A stretch of 64,000 nt of DNA from Clostridium sp. AT4 (GCF_001517625.2 NZ_LN999828.1:636303-700302); one strand, 5' to 3'. Shown: positions 8,715 to 18,921, counted from the first letter of the stretch. Notes: generated by a model from the letters alone, not told the origin. A program made the numbers and translations.

Positions 8715-10256
8715 ATGAATAAGAAACCAGTAGTTCTTATGATCCTGGACGGATATGGTCTGAATAAAAACTGCGATCACAATGCAGTTTGCGAGGCTAA
8801 GACTCCGGTTATGGATCAGTTGATGAGCCAGTGTCCTTTTGTGGAAGGTCAGGCCAGCGGCCTGTTTGTAGGACTTCCTGATGGACAGATGGGTAATTCT
8901 GAGGTAGGCCACTTAAATATGGGTGCAGGACGTGTGGTATATCAGGAGCTGACCCGCATTACCAAGTCGATTGAGGACGGCGATTTCTTCCAGGTTCCTG
9001 AATTTTTACAGGCAGTAGAAAACTGTAAAAAGAATGATTCCGCTCTTCATCTGTTCGGTCTGGTATCTACCGGCGGCGTACACAGCCATTTAACCCATAT
9101 CTATGGCCTGTTAGAACTGGCAAAGAGAAATGGCCTGGAGAAGGTATATGTACACTGCTTCCTGGATGGACGTGACACACCTCCGGAATCCGGTAAGGAT
9201 TTTGTGGCTCAGTTAGAGGAAAAGATGGCTGAGATCGGCGTTGGAAAGGTAGCTTCCGTTATGGGACGTTACTATGCAATGGATCGTGATAAGAGATGGG
9301 ATCGCGTAGAGCTGGCTTACAGAGCACTTACAAAGGGTGAAGGTAAGGCAGCTGAGAGCGCTACAGCCGGTATTCAGGCGTCTTATGATGATGGAAAGGC
9401 AGATGAATTTGTAGTTCCTTTCGTTGTAACCGAAAACGGTGCTCCCAGAGCTTCCATCAAAGATGGCGACTCTGTTGTGTTCTTTAACTTCCGCCCTGAT
9501 CGTGCAAGAGAGATTACTCATGCATTCTGTGACGATGAGTTTGACGGCTTTGCAAGAGAGAAAAAACTGGATCTGGTTTATGTTTGCTTTACAGACTATG
9601 ACGAGACCATCACAAATAAGCTGGTGGCATTTAAGAAGGAGCAGATCACCAATACCTTCGGAGAGTTTCTGGCTGCTCACGGCAAGAAGCAGGTACGCAT
9701 TGCCGAGACAGAGAAGTACGCTCACGTTACCTTCTTCTTTAACGGCGGAGTAGAGGAGCCAAATGAAGGAGAGGATCGTATTCTGGTGCCTTCTCCAAAG
9801 GAAGTGGCTACCTATGATTTAAAGCCTGAGATGAGTGCAAACGGCGTATGCGACAAACTGACAGAGGCTATTCGCTCAGGAAAGTATGATGTAGTGATCA
9901 TTAACTTTGCAAATCCGGATATGGTGGGACATACAGGTGTTGAAGATGCAGCCATCAAGGCTATTGAGACGGTAGACGCCTGTGTAGGAAAGGCCGTAGA
10001 GGCTGTAAAAGAAGTGGACGGTGTAATGTTTATCTGCGCAGACCACGGAAATGCAGAACAGCTGGTAGACTATGAGACAGGTGAGCCATTCACTGCTCAT
10101 ACCACAAATCCTGTTCCTTTTATCCTGGTAAATGCAGATCCATCCTTTAAACTTCGTGAAGGCGGCGCTCTTTGCGATATCGCACCTACCCTGATTGAGC
10201 TGATGGGACTGGAGCAGCCTAAGGAGATGACTGGCAAGTCTCTGCTGGTGAAATAA
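8715..10256 (+). CDS. gpmI: Phosphoglycerate mutase, cofactor independent
   Basis: Converts 3-phosphoglycerate to 2-phosphoglycerate without 2,3-bisphosphoglycerate. The 513 residues belong to the alkaline-phosphatase fold. The first metal-binding aspartate is in MILDGYG and the phosphorylated serine is in MGNSEVGHLNMG (near residue 62). FLDGRDTPPESG, NFRPDRARE and CADHGNAEQ supply further metal and substrate residues. It starts 22 nt after tpiA and ends the block; enolase is not in the window. Confidence 0.96.
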   Translation: MNKKPVVLMILDGYGLNKNCDHNAVCEAKTPVMDQLMSQCPFVEGQASGLFVGLPDGQMGNSEVGHLNMGAGRVVYQELTRITKSIEDGDFFQVPEFLQAVENCKKNDSALHLFGLVSTGGVHSHLTHIYGLLELAKRNGLEKVYVHCFLDGRDTPPESGKDFVAQLEEKMAEIGVGKVASVMGRYYAMDRDKRWDRVELAYRALTKGEGKAAESATAGIQASYDDGKADEFVVPFVVTENGAPRASIKDGDSVVFFNFRPDRAREITHAFCDDEFDGFAREKKLDLVYVCFTDYDETITNKLVAFKKEQITNTFGEFLAAHGKKQVRIAETEKYAHVTFFFNGGVEEPNEGEDRILVPSPKEVATYDLKPEMSANGVCDKLTEAIRSGKYDVVIINFANPDMVGHTGVEDAAIKAIETVDACVGKAVEAVKEVDGVMFICADHGNAEQLVDYETGEPFTAHTTNPVPFILVNADPSFKLREGGALCDIAPTLIELMGLEQPKEMTGKSLLVK

Positions 10257-10293
10257 GATAAAATGATACCGCTTGAGAGTGGCTGACAATTTT

Positions 10294-10335
10294 CCCCCCG
10301 GAGAGAGCATATCAGAAGCTTTTCCGGGGGGTTTT
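10294..10335 (+). terminator. Terminator after gpmI
   Basis: A 9-bp GC stem (10294-10302 with 10323-10331) followed by TTTT. Confidence 0.8.
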
Positions 10336-10362
10336 GCAGTAGTACGCCTGAGGACTCAGACT

Positions 10363-11247
10363 TTAATTATTCTTCATCTGCAGCCCGATGACCCCGATCA
10401 TAAAAGCGGCTGTTCCGCCGATGATCCAGCCAGTGACCGTTTCGTGAAAGAAGAATACGCCCCAGAGAATGGCGAATACGGCCATCATGCTCTGGATCAC
10501 GGGAACCATATAAAAGGGCACCAGGGGGATGGCTTTGGCATTGAGGTAAAAGCCCATTCCCGTGATAAAGCCGAAGGCAAGGATGGCAAGGATGCAGGCC
10601 AGATCCGGACGGATAAAAGCTATTTTCCCTGTAAATACAGGCTCTGCGGCCGGGATCAGGGAAAAAAGACCGGACAGGGTAAATATAGCCAGATTGCTGT
10701 CGATAATATCCAGCCGTCCAGCTACCATTTTCTGGGAAAGCACATGGCAGCCTGCACAGATACCGGACAGGATAAACAGGCCGGTAAAAAGGAGATTTTC
10801 TTTAAAAAATACATCCAGAGGACGGCCGTTTAAAGAGATGCACAGAACGCCGCCGATGCAGAGAAAGATACAGAATCCCTTTCTGGGGGACAGCTTCTCC
10901 TTAAAGCACAGTACGCTTACCAGCGTCAGAAACAGGGTCTGGGCAGGCTGGGTCACAATATTTCCATAGGAAAGTCCGTGGCTTAAGGCGTAGTTTTCTG
11001 TCAGATAGGCCATCCATTTGATAAAGGCTCCGAACAGGATCCATTTCCAGCAGGATAAGAGGGCCTGTTTTAAGTTTTTCTGAAATGGCTGCCTCAGGAT
11101 ACACTTTAAGATGAGCAGCCACACCACTCCAATGAAAAAACGGAAAAAGGTAATCCATGAAGCGTTAAAATAGGGGCTGATCAGTTTGACGCAGGTACCG
11201 CCGAAGCTGAACATCAAGGCAACGCAGAGCAGATAGACATATCCCAT
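10363..11247 (-). CDS. EamA/DMT-family permease
   Basis: A 294-residue integral membrane protein with about ten hydrophobic segments in two homologous halves, the drug/metabolite transporter arrangement. The first half begins LLCVALMFSFGGTCVKLI and the second FTGLFILSGICAGCHVLS. The substrate cannot be told from sequence. It is convergent with gpmI and divergent from the ABC exporter at 11424. Confidence 0.8.
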   Translation of the reverse strand: MGYVYLLCVALMFSFGGTCVKLISPYFNASWITFFRFFIGVVWLLILKCILRQPFQKNLKQALLSCWKWILFGAFIKWMAYLTENYALSHGLSYGNIVTQPAQTLFLTLVSVLCFKEKLSPRKGFCIFLCIGGVLCISLNGRPLDVFFKENLLFTGLFILSGICAGCHVLSQKMVAGRLDIIDSNLAIFTLSGLFSLIPAAEPVFTGKIAFIRPDLACILAILAFGFITGMGFYLNAKAIPLVPFYMVPVIQSMMAVFAILWGVFFFHETVTGWIIGGTAAFMIGVIGLQMKNN

Positions 11248-11423
11248 AGCTGATTTTCTCCTTCAAATCTATTTGACACTATTATAGCAAAATCTGGAAA
11301 AAAGGGTAGGAAAAAATTCTTTCCCCTGCCTCTTCCATTTTCCATTCAGATACGTTACAATAAAAAGATAACTGCCCGGAGAAATTACTCTGATGGCAAG
11401 AACAAAACAGGGGAGAAAGGAAT

Positions 11424-13199
11424 ATGAATACGAAAAAGGGAATGAAAGCGGGAAAGCTGTTAAAAAGCTTTCTTCCATATTATGGAAAGTACAAAAAGAT
11501 CCTGATCCTGGATCTGTTCTGTGCGGCATTGACCACGCTGGGAGAGCTGGTGCTTCCTCTGATCCTTCGGTTTATCACCAATCAGGGAATGCAGGATCTG
11601 GCTTCCTTAACCACAGGGCTTGTGGTAAAAATCGGCCTTTTATATCTGATCCTGCGGGTGATCGATTCGCTGGCTGCCTATTATATGGCATATACGGGCC
11701 ATGTGATGGGCGTATATATTGAAACAGATATGCGCCAGGATGCCTTTGAGCATCTGCAGATGCTCTCAGACAGCTACTACAGCAATACCAAAGTTGGACA
11801 GATCATGTCCAGGATCACCAGCGATCTGTTTGACGTGACGGAATTTTCACACCACTGTCCGGAGGAATTTTTTATTGCCATTTTAAAGGGAATCGTATCC
11901 TTTGTGATTTTGTCAGGAATCAATCTGGAGCTGACGCTGCTCATTTTCCTGATGATCCCGATCATGATTGTTTCCTGTACCTGGTTTAATCTGAAGGTAA
12001 AAGCGGCTTTCCGGCTTCAGAGAAATCAGATTGGCGAGCTGAACGCCCAGATTGAGGATACGCTTTTAGGAAACCGGGTGGTCCGTGCCTTTGCAAATGA
12101 GCCGGTGGAGATTGAAAAATTCGGAAAAGGCAACCGGGAGTTTATGAAGATCAAAAAGCATACCTATCGGTATATGGCGGCCTTTCAGATTACCACCCGT
12201 TCCTTTGACGGCCTGATGTATGTGCTGGTGATCGTGGCCGGAGGCCTTTTCATGATTAACGGAAAGATCGCGCCGGGAGATCTGGTCGCCTATACCATGT
12301 ACGTGACCACTCTTTTGACAACCATCCGCCGGATTATCGAGTTTGCGGAGCAGTTCCAGAGAGGAATGACCGGGATTGAGCGTTTTCAGGAGATTATGGA
12401 TGTGACTCCCGATATCAGGGATAAAAAGGGAGCAAAGCCTCTTTCCGATGTAAAGGGAACAATCGAATTTGACCATGTAAGCTTTGAATATGCAGACGAT
12501 CATACCCAGGTACTGAATGATATCTGTTTAAAGATCCGTCCAGGCGAGAGGATTGCTTTAGTTGGCCCTTCCGGCGGCGGAAAAACCACACTCTGTAATC
12601 TGCTGCCCAGATTTTATGACACAACAGGGGGAACTATCTCCATTGACGGAATGGATGTAAGGGATATTACCCTGAGAAGCCTTCGCTCCAATATCGGAGT
12701 GGTACAGCAGGATGTATACCTGTTTTCCGGCACTGTATTTGAAAATATTCTCTACGGACGCCCCGGCGCTTCCAGAGAGGATGTGATCAAGGCTGCAAAA
12801 ATGGCGGGGGCTCATGAGTTTATTACGGAATTAAAAGACGGCTACGATACCTATGTGGGCGAACGGGGCGTAAAGCTTTCCGGTGGACAGAAACAGCGCA
12901 TCAGTATTGCCAGGGTATTTCTTAAAAATCCGGCAATCCTCATTCTGGATGAGGCCACCTCAGCTCTGGACAATGAGAGCGAGTATCTGGTATCACAGTC
13001 TCTGGAAAAGCTGGTTGAGGGCCGCACTACGTTAACTATCGCCCACCGCCTGACGACCATTCAGGGGGCAGACCGGATCCTGGTGCTTTCCGGCAATGAG
13101 ATCGTGGAGGAAGGAAATCATAAGGAACTTCTTGAAAAGAAGGGGATGTATTACCAGCTTTATATGACAGCCAACCGTTTGAATCAGGGGCTTAACTGA
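11424..13199 (+). CDS. ABC exporter, fused permease and ATPase
   Basis: A 591-residue half-transporter with an N-terminal six-helix ABC type-1 domain (about 15-310) and a C-terminal ATPase. Walker A is GPSGGGKTT (near 380), the signature is LSGGQKQR, Walker B is ILILDEATSALD and the switch histidine is in TIAHRLTT. It should act as a homodimer, since no partner half is encoded nearby. The substrate is unknown (lipid, peptide or drug). Start ATG 11424 follows GGGGAGAAAGGA. degV follows after 14 nt. Confidence 0.88.
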   Translation: MNTKKGMKAGKLLKSFLPYYGKYKKILILDLFCAALTTLGELVLPLILRFITNQGMQDLASLTTGLVVKIGLLYLILRVIDSLAAYYMAYTGHVMGVYIETDMRQDAFEHLQMLSDSYYSNTKVGQIMSRITSDLFDVTEFSHHCPEEFFIAILKGIVSFVILSGINLELTLLIFLMIPIMIVSCTWFNLKVKAAFRLQRNQIGELNAQIEDTLLGNRVVRAFANEPVEIEKFGKGNREFMKIKKHTYRYMAAFQITTRSFDGLMYVLVIVAGGLFMINGKIAPGDLVAYTMYVTTLLTTIRRIIEFAEQFQRGMTGIERFQEIMDVTPDIRDKKGAKPLSDVKGTIEFDHVSFEYADDHTQVLNDICLKIRPGERIALVGPSGGGKTTLCNLLPRFYDTTGGTISIDGMDVRDITLRSLRSNIGVVQQDVYLFSGTVFENILYGRPGASREDVIKAAKMAGAHEFITELKDGYDTYVGERGVKLSGGQKQRISIARVFLKNPAILILDEATSALDNESEYLVSQSLEKLVEGRTTLTIAHRLTTIQGADRILVLSGNEIVEEGNHKELLEKKGMYYQLYMTANRLNQGLN

Positions 13200-13213
13200 A
13201 AGGAGGATATGTT

Positions 13214-14083
13214 ATGAAAATAGCAGCAGCTACGGACAGCAACAGCGGCATTACCCAGGAGCAGGCAAAGCAGCTGGGAGTCCATGTGCTTCCCATGCCC
13301 TTTATGATTGACGGGCAGATGTACTATGAGGGTGTGGATCTTACCCACGAGGAATTTTTCAGACGGATGGAGGAGGGAGCGGATATTACCACCTCTCAGC
13401 CGTCCCCCGGTGAGGTGACTGATTTCTGGGATAAACTTTTAGAGGAGTATGACGCAGTGGTGTATATCCCCATGTCCAGCGGTTTAAGCGGTTCCTGTCA
13501 GACCGCCATGCTTTTAGCAGAGGATTACGAGGGAAAGGTATATGTAGTCAATAACCAGCGCATTTCCGTGACCCAGATGCAGTCTGTGCTGGATGCCAGA
13601 GATTTGATAAAAAAGGGATATGCGGCTGCACAGATCCGCAATATTTTGGAAGAAACAAAGTTTGACAGTTCCATCTATGTTACAGTGACCACTTTAAAAT
13701 ATCTTAAAAAGGGAGGACGCATCACTCCGGCAGCCGCTATGTTGGGAACTCTTCTCCAGATTAAGCCTGTCCTCACCATCCAGGGGGAAAAGCTGGATGC
13801 ATTTTCCAAGGCCAGAACCTTAAAGCAGGGAAAGACCATTATGATGACCGCTCTTAAAAAGGATCTGGAAACACGTTTTCACGATCCTGAGGCACGTCAT
13901 ACCTGGCTGGAGATTGCTTATACCTGCAGCGATGAGATGGCTCAGGAATTTAAGGAAACAGTGGCAGAAATCTATCCGGATGCCAATATCTGCATAGCGC
14001 CGTTGTCATTAAGCATTGCCTGCCATATCGGACCGGGCTGTCTTGCTGTGGCCTGCAGCGGCCATTTAAAGGAGCTGGAGTAG
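13214..14083 (+). CDS. DegV family fatty-acid-binding protein
   Basis: The 289-residue product has the DegV features: an N-terminal ATDSNSGIT motif, TSQPSPGE and YIPMSSGLSGSCQTA (the fatty-acid carboxylate site), and the C-terminal IGPGCLAVAC motif. In Firmicutes these proteins carry fatty acids to fatty acid kinase. AGGAGG lies before the ATG. Its stop is one base before the kinase start at 14085, so the two are likely translated together. Confidence 0.88.
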   Translation: MKIAAATDSNSGITQEQAKQLGVHVLPMPFMIDGQMYYEGVDLTHEEFFRRMEEGADITTSQPSPGEVTDFWDKLLEEYDAVVYIPMSSGLSGSCQTAMLLAEDYEGKVYVVNNQRISVTQMQSVLDARDLIKKGYAAAQIRNILEETKFDSSIYVTVTTLKYLKKGGRITPAAAMLGTLLQIKPVLTIQGEKLDAFSKARTLKQGKTIMMTALKKDLETRFHDPEARHTWLEIAYTCSDEMAQEFKETVAEIYPDANICIAPLSLSIACHIGPGCLAVACSGHLKELE

Positions 14084-14084
14084 A

Positions 14085-15554
14085 TTGAAAAAGAAGAAAT
14101 GGCTTGAGCGGTTTAAGCTAAGGGGAAAAAGCGTCATGATCCCTATGGTGATTCTGATGATCCTTACTGCTTTGGTTCCCATGCTTTTGCAGGCAATGAT
14201 CAGCCGCAGGGCATTTAACCAGACCCAGCTGGAGGCGAAGGGCATTGAGATACAGAATCAGTGTCTGATCTTAAGCAGCCGCCTCATGCGTTCAGGTTAT
14301 ATGACCTCGGATAAGGGAAATACCATGGAGCTGGATACCCGTATGCAGACGATCGCAGATATTTATAACGGGCGGATTGTAATTGTAAACAGCAGCTTTA
14401 AGATTATAAAGGATACTTTTAACCTGGCGGCAGGGAAGTATTATGTTTCAGAAGAGGTTATCCGCTGCTTTAACGGGGAGACAAACAGCCGTATGAATCA
14501 GGAGATGGGTTATCTGACCCAGACTATTCCCATCCACAGTGCTTCCGATAAAAAGAAAGTTACGGGAGTGATGGTGGTTATGGCTTCTACGGAAAATATT
14601 TCCGCACTGACCGACCGGGTTCAGGGAAGCACCCAGCTGTTTTTGCTGTGCATGATCCTGGTGGTGGTGGTCTGTTCCATGGCAGCCGTGTTTTTCCTTA
14701 TACGGCCTTTTAAGCGGCTTCTGGCTTCCTTTGAGCGTGTTTCCTACGGAGATTTGGACACCGATATCATGGAGGATGCCTATAAGGAAACAATCCAGCT
14801 TTCACAGGCAGTACAGAAGTCGCTCAGAAAGCTTAAGGCAGTAGATCAGTCCAGACAGGAGTTTGTTTCCAATGTATCCCATGAGCTGAAGACCCCGATC
14901 ACCTCTATCCGGGTGCTTGCAGATTCGCTTATGAGCATGGAAGAAGTGCCGGCAGAGCTGTACCGGGAGTTTATGGCAGATATTTCGGATGAGGTAGACC
15001 GGGAAAATCAGATCATCACTGATCTGTTAACGCTTGTGAAAATGGATAAATCTGCCCAGAGCCAGATGAATATTACACAGACGAATATAAATGAAGAGCT
15101 GGAGCTGATCTTAAAGCGCCTGCGTCCCATTGCCAAGCGAAGCAATGTAGAGCTGATTTTAGAAAGTATCAGAGAGGTAACAGGAGATGTGGATCGGGTG
15201 AAATTTTCCCTGGCTGTATCGAACCTGGTAGAAAATGCTATTAAGTATAATGTGGATTCCGGCTGGGTGCGGGTCACTCTGGATGCAGATCATAAATATT
15301 TTTATATTCGTGTAGCGGATTCCGGAATCGGGATTCCTCAGGACTGCATGGATCATATTTTTGAACGTTTTTTCCGCGTGGACAAGGCCAGATCCAGAGA
15401 GGTGGGAGGCACAGGCCTTGGGCTTGCCATTACGCTGAATGTGATCCAGATGCATCATGGGATCATTGATGCGGAAAGTACACCAGGAGAAGGGACAACC
15501 TTCAGCGTGCGCATTCCCCTAAATTATGTGTCCAGACAGGAGGATAAATCATGA
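14085..15554 (+). CDS. Sensor histidine kinase, no response regulator nearby
   Basis: The 489-residue protein has two membrane segments (about 17-38 and 185-206) around an extracellular sensor region of about 145 residues, a HAMP-like linker, and the kinase core: phospho-acceptor His266 in FVSNVSHELKTP, N box NLVENAIKYN, G1 DSGIGIP, F box FERFFR and G2 GGTGLGLAIT. The start is TTG, supported by AAAGGAG 11 nt upstream. It overlaps the GerMN lipoprotein gene by 4 nt. No response regulator is encoded in the neighbourhood. Confidence 0.88.
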   Translation: MKKKKWLERFKLRGKSVMIPMVILMILTALVPMLLQAMISRRAFNQTQLEAKGIEIQNQCLILSSRLMRSGYMTSDKGNTMELDTRMQTIADIYNGRIVIVNSSFKIIKDTFNLAAGKYYVSEEVIRCFNGETNSRMNQEMGYLTQTIPIHSASDKKKVTGVMVVMASTENISALTDRVQGSTQLFLLCMILVVVVCSMAAVFFLIRPFKRLLASFERVSYGDLDTDIMEDAYKETIQLSQAVQKSLRKLKAVDQSRQEFVSNVSHELKTPITSIRVLADSLMSMEEVPAELYREFMADISDEVDRENQIITDLLTLVKMDKSAQSQMNITQTNINEELELILKRLRPIAKRSNVELILESIREVTGDVDRVKFSLAVSNLVENAIKYNVDSGWVRVTLDADHKYFYIRVADSGIGIPQDCMDHIFERFFRVDKARSREVGGTGLGLAITLNVIQMHHGIIDAESTPGEGTTFSVRIPLNYVSRQEDKS

Positions 15555-16507
15555 GTACCACAGGAAAAAAGGGAAGGTTCTCAGTAAAGATCCTTCTGAG
15601 ACTGTTCTGTCTGACAGGGATTTTATTCCTTTCCGGCTGTCATCTGGAGAAGGAGCCTGTGGCAGCTCCGAAGGAAGGACGATATCTGGTTTACTATCTG
15701 AATGGTTCCGGGGTAAATCTGATTCCCAGGGTGTATGAAACGGAGGAAACAGATCCGCTTGCCCTGTCTGATGAGCTGATGGAGCAGCTGCGTTACGTCC
15801 CTAAGGATCTGGACTGCCAGACTGCTTTGGGAGACAAGGCAGTATTCAGGGAAAGCCGTCTGGACGCAGGGGTACTGTCGCTGTATTTTGATGTGAGTTA
15901 TGTAAATATGAAGCCAGAGCAGGAAATTTTATGCCGCGCGGCTCTGGCGAGGACGCTTACCCAGATACCGGGCGTGGATTATATCAGTATTTACTGTGGA
16001 GATCAGCCGCTGATGGATGGTCAGGGAAATCCGGTAGGCGCTGTGTCTGCCTCCGATTTTATATTAAATACCAGTAATGTAAATTCCTATGAAAAAACAG
16101 AGCTGAAGCTGTATTTTGCAGATAAAACGGGAACAAAGCTGATCTCTGAGACAAGAGAGGTTGTCCACAATATAAATACCTCCATGGAGCAGCTGATCGT
16201 GGAACAGCTTTTAGCAGGTCCGGAGGAAGAAGGCCATCTGGCGGTGCTCCCATCTGACTGCAAGATTTTAAGCATTTCTGTTACGGATAATGTATGCTAC
16301 ATCAACTTTGATTCCTCTTTTTTGAAAATGGGGCATCCAGTAAATGAATATCTTCCCATTTATGCCATTGTCTCTTCTCTGGCTGAGATGACAAGTATTA
16401 CAAGGGTTCAGATCATGGTAAACGGTTCCCAGGATGTGATGTTTCGGGATGTGGTATCCTTAAACCAGACCTTTGAGTTAAACCATGAGTATATCCAAGA
16501 AGAATAA
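15551..16507 (+). CDS. Lipoprotein with two GerMN domains
   Basis: A 318-residue secreted lipoprotein. A basic N terminus, a hydrophobic run and the lipobox LSGC place the lipid cysteine near residue 30. Two repeats of the GerM/GerMN fold follow, each with a LYFD or INFD strand. GerM-type proteins act in sporulation and germination; LpqB of Actinobacteria has the same domain and works with the MtrB kinase. Its ATG overlaps the kinase stop (ATGA), so translation is coupled and a shared function is likely. No ribosome site stronger than GACAGGAGG is needed. Confidence 0.82.
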   Translation: MSTTGKKGRFSVKILLRLFCLTGILFLSGCHLEKEPVAAPKEGRYLVYYLNGSGVNLIPRVYETEETDPLALSDELMEQLRYVPKDLDCQTALGDKAVFRESRLDAGVLSLYFDVSYVNMKPEQEILCRAALARTLTQIPGVDYISIYCGDQPLMDGQGNPVGAVSASDFILNTSNVNSYEKTELKLYFADKTGTKLISETREVVHNINTSMEQLIVEQLLAGPEEEGHLAVLPSDCKILSISVTDNVCYINFDSSFLKMGHPVNEYLPIYAIVSSLAEMTSITRVQIMVNGSQDVMFRDVVSLNQTFELNHEYIQEE

Positions 16508-16516
16508 TGAGGTAAA

Positions 16517-18907
16517 ATGAATATGAAACGGCCGATTGCAGGTATTGCAGCAGGTTTCGTACTTGGAGAGGTGCTGGTCCTGCAGATGCAGGAGGCTGTG
16601 AATGTGTGGCTGACGGTGGTCCTTTTGATACCGGCACTTTTTTGTGCGGTTTTAAAATGGGGGACGGCAAAAGAAAGACGGACAGGCAGGAGTGGTATTA
16701 AAAAAAAGCTCCTGTCTGTTTTTTTAATTAGTTTGGCTATGGCGGCGGGAAGCGGCAGAGGAGGTATGGTAAAGAACCGGCTGGATCATGAGGAAGGACT
16801 TGTAAAGCCCTTTGAGGGAAAACAGTGCCGGATCAGAGGCACTGTGGAAAAACGAAGCTGGAAGGAAGAACGGCTGACACTGGAGCTTAAAGAATCAGAG
16901 CTCCAAAGCGGAGAGAGGAAGGAAACGTTTCGCCGTATACTGTTGTATATGGATTATGGCAATGTGCCGGACTGGGAAAATGAACTGGCAGCAGGGAAAA
17001 CGGTGGAGATTTCAGGACGGCCTGAGGCAGTAAAAGGGCCTCTCAATCCGGGAGAGTTCGATTTTCGTAACTATTACCGTTCAAAAGGAATTGCCGTAAA
17101 GGTATATGGGAAAACATATTTTGGCTCTGAGGGTTCGGCGTATCCCTGTCCGGCCATGCTTGAACGGATAAAGGAGCACTGTGCTCAGGTCTTGAAGAAG
17201 TGCTGTACTCCGAAAGACGCGGCTGTGTTTATGGCCATGCTGTTAGGCGATTCAGGCGAAATGGAAAAGGAGCAGAGGGAGCTGTATCGGGACAGCGGGA
17301 TCGCTCATCTTCTGGCTGTAAGCGGACAGCATCTGTCCGTGATCGGCGGCGGGGTTTATCTGATCTTAAGGAAGCTTGGATTTGGCTTTACGGGAGCCGG
17401 AGCTGTTGGGGCCTTTTTGGTCCTGAACTATGGCCTTCTCACCGGAGGCTCCGGCTCTGCCATGCGTGCTGTGATCATGATCCTCTGTCTGTGGCTGGCT
17501 AAAAAAGAGGGAAGGACCTATGACACACTCTCTGCACTGGGGATGGCGGCAGTGCTGCTTTTGTGGCAGCAGCCCTATCTGGTATTTCAGAGCGGATTTC
17601 AGCTTTCCTTTCTTGCCGTATGGGCCATTGCCGGGCCGGGAATGGGGATTTGCAGGCTTCTGGAGCTGGAAAAAGGCTGGCAGAAGGGCGCCGCTGTAAG
17701 CCTGTGCATTCAGATGATCCTTACGCCTGTGATGCTGTGGCACTATTTTAAATATCCTTTTTATGGTATGGCGTTAAATGTACTGATTCTTCCCTTTGTG
17801 CCGATGCTGATGGTTTCGGGTCTTCTGGTCATCGGGCTTGGAGGATTCAGCACAGCTTTGGGAAGAGGGGCTGGAGGGGCAGGTCATTATATACTGGGGT
17901 ATTATGACTGGCTGTGCAGCCAGTCCCGGAAGTTTCCGGGATACAGTCTGGTACTTGGAAGACCCGGATGGGAAAGGATAGTGGTGTATGTGCTCTTTAT
18001 GATCGTTCTGTTTGCGGGACTGCGGGTTTGGAACGGGAAGAAGGGGAAGACTGGCAGGTCAGTGAAGCTTGCGCTGTTTTTTTGCGCCTTTTATTTCAGC
18101 CTTGTAATCTTTATCCCTATGCCTGTAAGGGGAATTAGCGTTCTGTGTATGGATGTGGGACAGGGAGACGGATTCCTTTTGCAGGCAGGAACCCACAGCG
18201 TGCTTATAGACGGAGGAAGCAGCAGTGAAAAGAAACTGGGAGAGATGACGCTGGAACCCTGTTTAAACAGTATGGGAATCAAACGATTGGATGTTTCTGT
18301 AGTGAGCCATGGGGATAATGACCATATAAGCGGCCTTATGTATCTTTTGGAGCAGAAAACGGTTTGTCCGGGGCTTCTCCTTCTTCCTGCCGGAGGGAAA
18401 GGACAGGAGATCTATGAACGTCTGGAACGGCTTCAGAAAGAAGCAGGAGGGAAAACCCAGTATATGGAAACGGGAGACGTGCTCCGTGTAGGTGAGCTTA
18501 AGCTTACCTGTGTTTACAGTGGAGAGGGCAGCGATCAAACAGACCGTAACGCCCACTCGCTGGTGATATGCGCAGACAGTGGGGATTTTCATATGCTGTT
18601 TACGGGGGATATGGGAAAAAGGGAAGAGGAGCAGCTTCTGATCCAGGCAGACCGCAGAGAGGGAGCATGGATCAGGGAGCATCTGGCCCATATCAATCTA
18701 TTAAAGACGGCTCATCACGGTTCTTCCGGCTCATCCTGTCTGGCCTTTTTGGAAGCTGTTACGAACGTCCGGCTGGCGGTTATTTCCTACGGGAAAGGAA
18801 ATTCCTACGGCCATCCGGATCCGGGAGTCGTAAAGAGGATGGAGCATCTGGGAATTAAGGTACTTACGACCGGTGGAAAGGGGAGCATCCGGATCCGGGT
18901 TCCATAA
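16517..18907 (+). CDS. comEC: ComEC/Rec2 DNA-uptake channel
   Basis: The 796-residue protein has the full ComEC layout: an N-terminal OB-like DUF4131 region (about 1-200), the Competence membrane domain with many hydrophobic segments (LLAVSGQHLSVIGGG starts it near residue 265), and a C-terminal metallo-beta-lactamase domain (VDVGQGD-like CMDVGQGDGFLLQ, VSHGDNDHISG, TAHHGS). In competent bacteria it forms the inner-membrane channel for single-stranded DNA. It starts 9 nt after the GerMN gene. No comEA or comEB is seen next to it. Confidence 0.9.
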   Translation: MNMKRPIAGIAAGFVLGEVLVLQMQEAVNVWLTVVLLIPALFCAVLKWGTAKERRTGRSGIKKKLLSVFLISLAMAAGSGRGGMVKNRLDHEEGLVKPFEGKQCRIRGTVEKRSWKEERLTLELKESELQSGERKETFRRILLYMDYGNVPDWENELAAGKTVEISGRPEAVKGPLNPGEFDFRNYYRSKGIAVKVYGKTYFGSEGSAYPCPAMLERIKEHCAQVLKKCCTPKDAAVFMAMLLGDSGEMEKEQRELYRDSGIAHLLAVSGQHLSVIGGGVYLILRKLGFGFTGAGAVGAFLVLNYGLLTGGSGSAMRAVIMILCLWLAKKEGRTYDTLSALGMAAVLLLWQQPYLVFQSGFQLSFLAVWAIAGPGMGICRLLELEKGWQKGAAVSLCIQMILTPVMLWHYFKYPFYGMALNVLILPFVPMLMVSGLLVIGLGGFSTALGRGAGGAGHYILGYYDWLCSQSRKFPGYSLVLGRPGWERIVVYVLFMIVLFAGLRVWNGKKGKTGRSVKLALFFCAFYFSLVIFIPMPVRGISVLCMDVGQGDGFLLQAGTHSVLIDGGSSSEKKLGEMTLEPCLNSMGIKRLDVSVVSHGDNDHISGLMYLLEQKTVCPGLLLLPAGGKGQEIYERLERLQKEAGGKTQYMETGDVLRVGELKLTCVYSGEGSDQTDRNAHSLVICADSGDFHMLFTGDMGKREEEQLLIQADRREGAWIREHLAHINLLKTAHHGSSGSSCLAFLEAVTNVRLAVISYGKGNSYGHPDPGVVKRMEHLGIKVLTTGGKGSIRIRVP

Positions 18908-18921
18908 AACCGAAATGTCAG

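Noticed and set aside
10273-10833. Plus-strand frame opposite the DMT permease
   Set aside because: Very hydrophilic, His-rich antisense of a hydrophobic membrane protein; begins inside the gpmI terminator.
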